Origin: Epiperipatus broadwayi
Lineage: Eukaryota; Onychophora; Udeonychophora; Euonychophora; Peripatidae
Length of the DNA stretch: 64,000 nucleotides
Direction: 5' to 3'
Assembly (NCBI GenBank): GCA_028023455.1
Contig: JAQFVV010012573.1
Span: 560,001-624,000, forward strand
Part shown: piece after piece, positions 44,001 through 56,000 of the stretch
How positions within the stretch are numbered: the stretch's first letter is position 1
Layout of the letters: each line of letters opens with the position of its first letter
Translations under genes and position numbers: made by a program
Notes under the pieces: model-generated
Databases searched by the model: none
The model's input: the letters and a program-made list of their open reading frames with translations, nothing else
What the model was told of the DNA's origin: nothing

Positions 44001-47000
44001 GCTGTTTGCGATTTAAATTATGTAGAGGCTATAAAGCGTGGGATAGCTTATGAACTTGTGCTTGATCAATCTCAAAAATTCACCAAGTTCAAGAGTAATA
44101 GCAAATCACAAACAGATGCTTGTAAAACCGTAGAAAAAGAATTGTTTAAGAATAATGAGAATAGTGCTAACAGTAAACACTCATTTATGTTTTTGCTGTG
44201 GGAAAAAGGGCTTACAAAGCCAGCAACTGTTTTTACAAAAGAGAACTTTGCAAAAAGTGTAAAAAAAAAAAAGGGCATATGGAAATAATGTGTAAACAAA
44301 AACTTAACAATTCCAACATGAAAAATAATAATTATACACATTCATATCAGGGCCAGGCAATTCAGCATACTGAAACTGTAAATATGGTTCTACATATTTG
44401 TGCTTCACCTGTTGCTAATTATATAACTACTAACACAGGTTTGAACCCAACTCACATGTAATTAGCACCAGTAACTAGCGATACATGATAGCACAGATAT
44501 ATGTGCAAATCTAAATGAACCTCTACTAAATTTTAAATATTTATGGTAAATTAATTATAAAAATGGATATTTTTTTTTAAATATCAAAAAAAATTTAATA
44601 TTCTTTATGCCCATTTAATTCATGTATGTATGTATATATATGTAGGATAAATAAATAATCCTATAAATATTGTAAATAAAATTTTTTATTAATAATTTAT
44701 AATAACAAAATTGTGCCAATACACATATAACGTAAAGCTATATAAATGATAATTAATACATTAAAAAGGTTTAGCACTTTCAAGAAAGTATATTTCTCAT
44801 AATCATAGCCTGTTATGACTCACTCATAGAAATCATTATGTATGTACAATATGCAAACTTTGTGCAAATGAGTCAATTAGCCCATCTTTTGGATATGGCA
44901 CAATTTCATTATTATAATTTGATAAGCGTAAAGTAGAAATCTATAATTTATTACTTAATAATTTATATAAAATAAAATAGACGATAATTAGTGCAATCAT
45001 TAAATCTTGTAATCTTGATGAATCATTGTATCATTCTAAAAAATGTATAAAATGTTATAAATACCAAAGATTCTTTAATTAAATTTCACTTGGCTATTGA
45101 TCAGTCTTTCCATAGCATGTATGGAAATGTAGGTCAATTTAAGATATATAATCAAGTATACTGAGTTTGAAACAATGGCTGGCCAGAATTTGATCAGATT
45201 AAAATCTTAACAAAAATGTAATGGAAACAAAAGATTATGTTCTGTTTCTAGATATGTGCGAAATTAATAAAATGACTTGCCTCAAGGCAGCATTCTTCAA
45301 ATAGTTGCATTAAGTATGAATAGCTAAATTTTTGGGCCATCGATATAGTTGTTCTAAGTCTTATCTTAGAGAGCTATCACATTTCCTATCTATTTAATTG
45401 TGAAAAAAATAATGTTGGGGTAAAAGAAGCGACCATTTGCTTTCCCATACCTCTGGGAATCTCATCCCCCATTCACTATGCCGAAACTTGAAACATCTGG
45501 GTTGAATATGTGTACTGTTCAAAGAAGATGCTTGCCTATAAGTGAACATTAAATCTCTACTGATGCCTGTTTCAATTCAAACCAGTCTCTGATCATGATC
45601 CACCGATTACCTGCGATGTCTCAACAAGTTGGCTAAGGTAAATTGCCATCAACTAGTGAACTCCTAATTAATCTAACTTTTATTTAAAATTATACTGTAA
45701 TCTTTTTCTTATTATATTTAATTCTTAAAACCGATTTTGTATAATACTCAATAATGTCTATAGAATTTATTCTAATACTGTATTAAGTTCTTAAATTTTG
45801 GGGCAGCAATTTAGATTGAATTTTATTCTTTCTTGTTGTTATTTATTTTAATATACCAAGTCAGTATCCAACCTAGCAAGTAAATTTAAACCCCACTGCC
45901 AATAGTTTTCTCATATTATATTGTTGGAGACGTAAATTTTCTTTAAGTTTAATTATTCTAAACTCGCTTGGGTTTATACTGATTATTTTATATAATGATG
46001 TTTATTTTTAAATGGCAAGTAATGCTTTAATGCCTGTACTTAGCTATTCTCATTACTTATAAAGTAAATCCTTACCTAATCATTGAAATGTTTTACCAAT
46101 TTATTTAATTAAATCTCATCAGAAGTGAATTTAATATACCATCTACTTAAGTTTGATCTATGATTTTATTTTGTAAATTAATATTAAGTTATACATGCAT
46201 TGATCACTTATAGAAATGTAAGGAGATATTTTAGAAGTGTGGGAGAAAGCAATCTACTCCCTTTATATTCTGACCCATTTTATATTTTCTTAGGCATTAG
46301 TTAATTGCCCATGGATGGTTTGTGTTTAGGCATTCCAACTATCATAATGTAGGCATTATTGGGATATCGTTACAATCGTTTAATTCATTGCTTTCTTGGT
46401 TTGCTATGCTCCATGGGATCTTCGGAAAACCAGACCAAATCCTCATCATCCCTCTCAAAGTAGATGCATTTCTAGTATACTAGGGATCTCTTTCAGGCAC
46501 TTTAAATGGATACGTGTATGGGAAAATATGAATAAACCGTCCCAACATGCCAACCTGTGCCATTATTTTCAGATATGTTCTTGGCCATTGTGCAGACATA
46601 CTCTTACCTTTGTATAAATATGACAGTCACCCAGTATCTTATGTGACCTCATTCATATATATGATTGTAAATTGTAATGTAATAACGCCTTTATTATTAT
46701 TAATTTATTTATATACTTGATGCTATCTATAAGCAGTAACTGTATGCTTTTCGCTACCCATTCTATTTAATTCTTTAGGACAATTACATAATTGCAGCTT
46801 ATTTTAGCCTGAACCATCTTACTCCCGCCCATTTGGGCAATCTCCCAAATCTTGCTGAAATGTGATCTCACACATTTTTAAATCACATATCATCAACTGT
46901 TACTTATATATATAATATTATGATCAAATCCATTAGTGTGAAAATATAATTTATTATTGATCGTCTAATCAATTTATTCTATAACCTTGGCATATTAACA

Positions 47001-50000
47001 GCACATACCAATCTTATTTTATATATATATTAACCGCACCAATCAACTTTTATATATTAAGCCAAATATTTTATTTACTTACGTAATTCCCAAATGACCT
47101 ATTTAATTAATCCACAGAAGTACATAATTGCAAATTAAATCACCATCAAATTTGTAATAATTGTAGAGACATTCTATGCCCATATTTTATTTATAATCAT
47201 TAAATTATCATTAAATTACTAATAAATTTATATTCTATTATTTATCTGTATTCTCGTATTTGCCATTCATTGCCTGAATCTCTATATTAATTATTTGATT
47301 GAGTTATATTGCTCCATAAGTGAATGAGATTTTATTTAGTATTATTAATTAAACTCCCTTTTGTTTAATGTTGCCTTGAAGATTATTATGGCTCTGAATA
47401 TTAATTAATATTAAGCAATAGACTGCACTGTTTTATATTTCATAGAAATTATTAATTAATCATTTGAAGGCGTTATTGATTTCCAAGTCTTTATGCTTAC
47501 CCTGTTCTCATTGCTGGGACCGGAATCAATGGGAAACTTGTAGTATCCTCAAAATGTTGCTCATATAGTCATAGACCCTGGAGCACAGGCAAATAGATTG
47601 TTTAGTATTGTTCCTGATTTATGTATCTTGCACATGCTAGAATGATGTACTTTTGCTTGAATTCTAGGTTTTGTTGAATGAACACATGATTTTGACTGGT
47701 GTTAGGTTTTTTTTTTTTTTCTCCCAGGCTTGGCGCCACATCATGGGTTTCCAGATAATATATCCACATACCTGAATGATGACAGTTTTTTTTTTCTCCC
47801 TGAACTTGGCCGCCCAATTGGGAGGCTTGAATTACTTTCCACAGCCTGAAACTGAATACACACTGATGCACGATAATTTACTATGTATATATAATTTGCT
47901 ATCTATAATTTAATATACATGCATAATTTGCTAGATATAAAAGTGATTTAATTTTTTTTATATTGATTATATAAAATCAAATACTGTGTTTTTCAACCAT
48001 AATTACAAATTTTTTTTTGGTTGTAACATTAATGGTGTAAAAACAAATACCCCGTTTTCCAATCATAAATTTAAAATATTGATCGACTGATTAAATAAGT
48101 TTGTTTGTTGTAACACCTTGTTTTACAACCATAAATTTGAAATTTTGTTTGAGATTAATTATAAAAGTTTGTTTAGAATTGATTTTTGAGTTTAGAAATT
48201 ATTTTACAGCCAGAAGTGTAAAATTGGTTTATTTTGATTATAACACCATATTTTACAACCGTAAATATGAAATTTTGTGTAGAATTAATCTTGATTTTAG
48301 AAATTATTTTACAGCCAGAAGTATAAAATTCGTTTATTCTGATTATAACACCATGTTTTACAACCGAAATTTTGTGTAGAATTAATCTTGATTTTAGAAA
48401 TTATTTTACAGCCAAAAGTAAAATTCCTTTGTAACCTTAAATTTGAAAGTTTGTTTAGAATTAATTATTTGACTTTAGAGGTTATTTTATAGCAGTAAAC
48501 GTAAAATTCGTTGTTTGTTGTAACACTATGTTTTACAATGGTAAATGTGAAGTTTGTTTAGAATTAATTTTGACTTTAGAAAGTGTTTTACAGCCATAAA
48601 GCATAAATTAAAAAAAAACATTTTTTTTTCTTGTTATATAACCACGAAAATGAAGATTTTGTTTTAAAATTAAAAACCATGTACTACAACCATAAGTTCT
48701 AAGCCTTGAAATTATAATAGGGTATACTTATGTTTTATTTTATGTTCTGTACACATCTTGTTGATTGTGAATATCTTGTACAATGAGCTAGCCATATGAG
48801 TATTGCATCATTAATCTTGATAACATGGCATCCTGGTGACTGAATTAAATAATCAGTCACCTCTATAAATTTTGTTATCAACTTTAAAAAAAAAATGTAA
48901 TGATAGTTCTTGGCAATAAATTTTGTTTGATGTGAGATTCGGATGGGGAATGACATAAGGAAATGACAATATGAAAAAAACAAATGATGTATTGAATGTT
49001 TGAAATAATGAATTTTCTTTTTAGTCTATTTCAGGGGTGAGAGAATGACCAAGTTGGACAATCCAGAAACAAAGTATTAAGAGATCACGCTTCATTGTAA
49101 ATAAAAAAAACTTTTTTTAGATATATCTTCTACATTTATTGATTGTTAGGCTCGTGTAAACAGGTAGAGATGTAATTATAGATCAGGCCAGATAAGGAAT
49201 AGTGGGGGAAAGTAACGAGGAGATGAGTAAACAGAGAGGTGGAAGTAAAATTCTAGTATCAAATACTCATAAAGTACAAAGATTTCAAGAGAAGTTAGAA
49301 ACATAGTTATTGCTATTATTATATAGATTTAAGAAGTTAGAAACATAGTTACTGCTGTTATTATATAGATTTAAGGAGAAGTTAGAAACATAGTTATTGT
49401 TATTAGTATAAAGATTTAAAGAGAAGTTAGAAACATAGTTATTGCTATTATTATATAGATTTAAGGAAAAGTTAGAAACATAGTTATTGTTATTATTATA
49501 TAGATTTAAGGAGAAGTTAGAAACATAGCTATTGCATAGCCCACATCCACTATGGACAAGAGCTGAGAAGAATGTGGGGATTAAAGGGAGGATGATAGCA
49601 TAGAGGAACAAATCTCAGGTCACTATGAAGGATCCGCTTAAACTTTTCCATGATATTAAGCAAGACCAAGTACCTCCACAGTAAGACGAAAATTTAATCG
49701 CCATCCTTTAGAGTATGATGAGAAAACTAGAATCAAACCAGAGAGCAATTCAAAAGAATGCGGTAGATTCAAGAGAAATGGTAGCTAGATTGCTGGAGTC
49801 AAACAAAGGAAAGCAAGAAGGAGACTCAGAGGATTGAGATGATGTTGGAAAGGAAGTGGGAGCAATCTACAAAAGCAATTGAAGAGCTGCAAGGGGAGTG
49901 CAAACACACAAAGGAGAGGGCAGAGAAGTGTGAATCCGCAATTGGAGAATTATGAGAGGAACAAGAAAGAATCAAAAAAAATATGCAGAAAATACAGATG

Positions 50001-53000
50001 GAATGGCGGGTTCAAATCCAACAGAAAACACAAGATGAAGTAGTGGATGAAATAAAGACATTGGGGCAAGATTCAAAACCCTCAATCTAATCCTTGTGAG
50101 AGGGTAATGAAAGAGATAAACCATCTGTACAGAACACATATACCAGATAATCACAAGGGTTGGTGAATCATTATTGTAATGTGATCCACTTTATTAATAG
50201 CACCGAAAATGAATCTACAGGGTTCACACCATGGCGACTCCCCTTCAGGAAGCCATGCCCTACATTAGTTAAAACACTAGTACCAATCGATCAAGGATTC
50301 ATCAACCAAAAAAAAGTACCAGGATAAGACTCGATCACAGTTGGTGCAAATGGCAAAGCTCAGGGAATGTAGGGGAAATACTAATTCCCACATCTTCCAT
50401 GTAGGAGACCCAGTTTGGGTACAAGTACCTAGGGCTAGTAAAGCGAATCAGAAAGAAATCCAGAAAATTCTTCCCATTATACAAAGGACCTTACCATAAT
50501 CAATAAAAATGTGGAAATAATGGATTCCTACTAACTGATAAGGGAATAATAAAAGGAACTTTTAATGCGTGACATTTGAAGCTATATTATGATGTACCCC
50601 CAGATTATGGAAAAGTATAAATTATGCTTAGACTTGGAGACTCCTTTTTGAAAAAAGTGTTGCCATACTGTGTTTTTTTTTTCTTTTCATTTTATAGTTA
50701 AATCCCATCATTTTGTGATTAATCAGATGGGATCAGAATGGGTAAACTTATTCAGCAGGTGTTAAAAGTTTACATATTTTAATAATTAATATTGCTAAAT
50801 AGTGTATAATAATATCAAAGTTGCCTGTCAGTGAACCCTTGGTTATGTTGTTTTTTTATTCCCCAGATTCAAGGAATATGAAGCTGTAAATATGGTTCTA
50901 CATATTTGTGCTTCACCTGTTGCTAATTATATAACTACAAACACAGGTTTGAACCCAACTCAAATGTAATTAGCACCAGTAACTAGCGATAGGTGATAGC
51001 ATAAATATATATATATGAATCTAAATGGATCTCTACTACATTTTAAATATTTATGGTAAATTAATTATAAAAATGGATATTTGTTTTTCTTTTAAATATC
51101 AAGAAAATTTTAATTTTCTTTATGCCCATTTAATTTGTGTATGAATGTATATATACATGTAGAATAAATAAATAATCTTATGTATATTGTAAATAAAATT
51201 TTTTACTAATAATTTATATAAAATATCGACATTTAAGAGTCACATAACGTAATCATTAAATCTTGTAATCTTGACGAGTCATTGTGTCATTCTAAAAAAT
51301 GATATAAATACCTAAAGATTCTTTAATTAAATTTTACTTTGCTAATTGATCAGTCTTTCCATACCATATGGGATATACATGTCAATTTAGTTAAATTTCA
51401 CTTGGCTATTGATTGGTCTTTCCATATCATGTATGGAAATGTAGATCAATTTAAAATATAACCAAATAAACTGAGTTTGAAACAATGGCTGGCCAAAATT
51501 TTATCAGATTAAAATCTAAACAAAAATGTAATGGAAACAAAAGATTATGTCCTGTTTCTAGATTTGTGCGAAATGAATAAAATATCTTGCCTCAAGGCAA
51601 CATTCTTTAAATAGTTGCATTAAGCATAAATAATTAAATTTTTGGGCCATCGATCTCAGAGTGCTATCATACTTCACGTCTATTTAATTGTGAAATAAGC
51701 AATATTGGGATAAAAGAAGCGACTGTTTGCTTTCCCATACCTTTGGGAATCCCATCTCCCACTCACTATGCCGAAGCTTGAAACATCTGGGCCGAATATG
51801 TGTACTGTTCAAAGATGCTTGCCTGTAAGTGAACTGCCGTTTCCATTCAAACCAGTCTCTGAACATGATCTGCCGATTACCTGCATTGTCTCATCAAGTT
51901 GAATCTAACTTTTATTTAAAATTATATTGTAATCCTTTTCTCATTATATTTAATTCTTAAAACCCATTTTCTATAATGCTCAATGTCTATACAATTTATT
52001 TTAATACTGCATTAAGTTCTTAAATTTTGATGAAGCAATTTAGTTTGAATTTTATTCTCTCTTATTTTGTTATTTTGATTTATTTTAATATGCCAAGTTG
52101 GTATCCAACCCAGCGAGTAAATTTAAACGCCACTGCCAATAGTTTTCTCCTTTTAAATTGTTAGAGCCGTAAATTTTCTTTAAGGTTAATTATTCTAAAC
52201 TCGCTTGGTTTTATACCAATTATTTTATTTAATGATATTTACTTTTAAATGACAAGTAATGCTTTAATGCCTGTACTTAGCTATCCTCTTTAATTATAAA
52301 GTAAATCCTTATCTAATCATTGAAATGTTTTACAAATTTATTTAATTAAATCTCACCAGAAGTGAATTTAATATATCATTTACCTAGGTGTGATCTACGA
52401 TTTTATTTTGTAAATTAATATTAAGTTATATGTGCATTGATCGCTTATAGAAATGTAAGGAGATATTTTAGAAGTGTAGGAGAAAGCAATCTAGTCCCTT
52501 TAGTCTTTATATCCTGGCCCATTTTATATTTTCTTAGGCATTAGTTAATTGCCTGTGCATGACTTGTGTTTAGGCATTCCATTACGCCAAGTAGCATATT
52601 ATTTTAAACAAGTATTAATTAGTTTATCATAGCCATTAGTGGTACGAACTATCTATATAAGCGTTATTGGAGTATCATTACAATCGTTTAATTCATTGCT
52701 TTTCTTGCTTTGCCATGCACCATGAGATCTTAGGGATGCCCGGACCCAATCCTCATCATCCCTCTCAAAGTAGATGCTTTTCCTACTAGGGATCTCTTCA
52801 GGCACTTTTAATGGATAAGAATATGGGAAAATATGGATAAGCCATCCCAACATGCTAGCCTGTGCCATTATTTTCAGATATGTTCTTAGCCGTCATGCAG
52901 ACATACTCTCAGCTTTGTGCAAATATGACAAAGCCACCCAAAGTGTCTTAGGCAACCTCATTCCTATATATGATTGTAAATTGTAATGTAATACTGCCTT

Positions 53001-56000
53001 TATTATTATTAATTTATTTATACATTTTCAATGCTATCTGTAAGCTGTATGTTTTTCACCACCCATTCCATTTAATTCTTTAGAGCAGATTACACAATTG
53101 CAGATTATTTTAGGTTGAACCATATTACTCTCACCCATTTGAGCAATCTCCCAAATCTTGTTGAAATGTGATCCCTCACGCTCTTAAATCACACATCCTC
53201 AACTTTTACTTGAATATATAATGTTATGATCAAATCCATTAGTGTGAATTTGTAATGTTTTGGGTAATGATTAAGATATAATTTACTATTGATTGTCTAT
53301 TAAACAATTTATTCTATAATCTTGGCATATTAAGCGCACAAACCAATCTTATTTTATATATATTAACCACACCAAACAACTATTATACATTAAACCAAAT
53401 ATTTTATTTACTTGGTACTTCCGAAATGACCTGTTTAATTAATCCTCAGAAGCGCATAATTGCAAATTAAATCATTATCAAATATGTAATAACAATTGTG
53501 TAGACACTCTATGCACATATTTTGTTTTATTTATAATCATTAAATTACTGTGTCTAATCATTTAATAAATTTATATTCTATCATTTATCTGCATTCTCAT
53601 TATTTGTCATTCATTGCCCAAATCTCTAATATTAATTATTTGATTGAGTTATATTGTTCCATAAGAGAATGAGATTTTATTTAGTATTATTAATTAAACT
53701 CCCTTTTGTTTAATGTTACCTTGAATATTATTACGGCTCTGAATATTAATTAATATTAAGCAATAGTCTGCATGGTTTTATATTCTATAGAAATTATTAA
53801 TTAATCATTTGAATGCGTTATTGATTTCCCAAATCTCTATGCTCACCCTCTTCTCATTTCTGGGACCGGAGTCAATGGGAAACTTGTAGTATCCTCAAAA
53901 CATTGCTCATACAGTCATAGACCCTGGAGCACAGGCAAATAGATTAACGTTTAGTATTGTTCCTGACTTATGTATCTTGTACCTGCTAGACTGATGTACT
54001 TTTGCTGGGATTCTAGGTCTTGTTGAATGAACACACGATTTTGACCGACTAAAACGACAAAATTGTTAAGATTAAAGCTGTATGATCAGTCTATTGCCAT
54101 GGACGTCGACAGTGGTAGCAGAGTATCATTCATATCAGTCTGCGATTGATATACTATTAGTTCCAAGTGTAGGAAAAGATCCATTATTAAAAAAAACTGG
54201 CCCAAAGGCGTTAGATATAAACGGTATTGTTATTAGAATAAAGGGTGTAATTGAAGCTCCAATACATGAAGGTCAGGGCAAAATTAATGTACTGCCACTA
54301 TACGTAGTACATGCTCCTATCAACCCCATATTAGGATGAGACTGGTTCAGTGAAATCGGAGTAAAGATAACAATTACACAAAAAATTAATAGCCTGGACA
54401 GAAAAAAACTTTCCCAGGGGATTAAGATGAATTTGGAGAAAAATGGATATACTCAGTAAAAAATCTTTCCAGTAGCTAGTAATTAACAAGATCAGGCCAG
54501 AGAAAGTCCATGATGACCAAGTACAACAACATACTGAAATCAAAAATAAAACATAAAATTGTAGCTCGTTGGACAGCTAAAGACAACCGTTACCAATGGA
54601 TTATGAAGCAGATTTGAAAAGTTTGGCCGAAGCAATGTCCCAGTTTTCTTCACAAAGAACAGTGGAATGCTTAGAAGCAAGTGTCGGTATGTAAAGGCTG
54701 CATTATAAAAAGCGATTGTACACTGAAACCAGTCAAAGGTAGGCAGCACATAATAATCAGCAAGACATCAGCAGAGCAAAAACTTTTAGTGGTATCTGAT
54801 GGCCAGATATTAACATAGACATGAGGAAAAATAAACTTAATGATTGTAATTTTCAAACAATTACATTTCCATAAAATGCACTTAATGAGTTGAACATAAT
54901 TAACAATGGCATGCTAAAAGGAAGATAAAAAATCCTACGAATCTTAATAATGCATAAGTTCAGAGCTTAATGAAAAAAAGTTATAAGTTTAATAAATTAA
55001 AGAATTTTAAAAGACTGATTTTTTTAAAATAGTAAGTAACAGATTTATAACTTTTAAGATTAGAAAAGGAATATTTTCTAAAAAGTAATAACAGTCTAAT
55101 TAATGAGGATAGAATACGTCGTTAATGAAATAAAATAAAGAAATTCGTGTTTAGATTTCCTTCATAAGATAAATGATAAATTGAAATAATTCATTAATTA
55201 AAGTTAGAGATAATGATGTAAATTCTTGTATGGAACATTGAAATGAAGAATCACCTGAGCGAATGGACAGGAATACAAGCCAATCAACTTCAGGGATAAA
55301 AACAATGAATGCCTCAGTACAAATTAGATCAAGAAGACTACACTTGATTCTTGTAGCTTCACCTGTGCATGCGGACATAAGCTGGAGAATGTCTCCCTTG
55401 GCACAGTGACTTCAAGTGCAAAGAGCTGGCCTCCAAACATGGGAACAGCCAGCTAGGACTCTTACAGGTCGTATTGATCTACATTATTATTTATATATGC
55501 CTTCAGGTCTTAATATATAAAATAATTGTATATGTATGTAAATAGTTAAAACACTATTAATTATCATTCATTAAATTATCTATATTTAACTGTGTAATGA
55601 TGATTTGTATTTTTGGGAAGTGCCCTCTTAGATCAGTTAGACATAGCAATTTATCATTTAACAATATTTATGCTGTATGCTAATTTTTTCTAGAGGTAAT
55701 AGTAGTAAGAGGTGACAATTATACATGTATGGTCAGTACATAGTTTACAAAAATTTAATATTTTTTTTTATATTATAATTTATACACACACAAACAGTCA
55801 AAATCTGCAGTCTTTCCTTTTTCTGAAAATTTTGTATGTCCTTTCTCTTTTTTGTCTTCTTATCCAAATTTACTCATAATTTTTTTAACTTCCAATTGTT
55901 TTCCAATTCTAGCATTAAAATCTCCCACGATAATTTTAAAATGTCATTTGGTCATTAAATACATTCAACATTTCTGTATAAAAATTCTTTACTAAAATGA

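Larger units (their letters stand above)
47697..50878 (+). mobile_element. Internal region of element X
   Basis: This region starts with a possible primer-binding site (TGGTGTTAGG) and polyT/C-rich leader sequence. It then holds a roughly 100-bp tandem repeat, a 45-bp minisatellite, a gag-like coiled-coil ORF and an integrase C-terminus. The central pol region (protease, RT, RNase H, integrase core) is absent, so X is an internally deleted copy. Stretches 47880-48080 and 50640-50870 show nothing recognisable. Confidence 0.65.

Noticed and set aside
47697-47760. Second possible primer-binding site TTGGCGCCACATC near 47731
   Set aside because: It lies over 30 bp from the end of the repeat, whereas TGGTGTTAGG directly abuts it; kept only as an alternative.
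49285-49611. 108-codon minus-strand ORF with [13 protein letters not shown] repeats
   Set aside because: It is produced by the 45-bp minisatellite (period divisible by three) inside element X.
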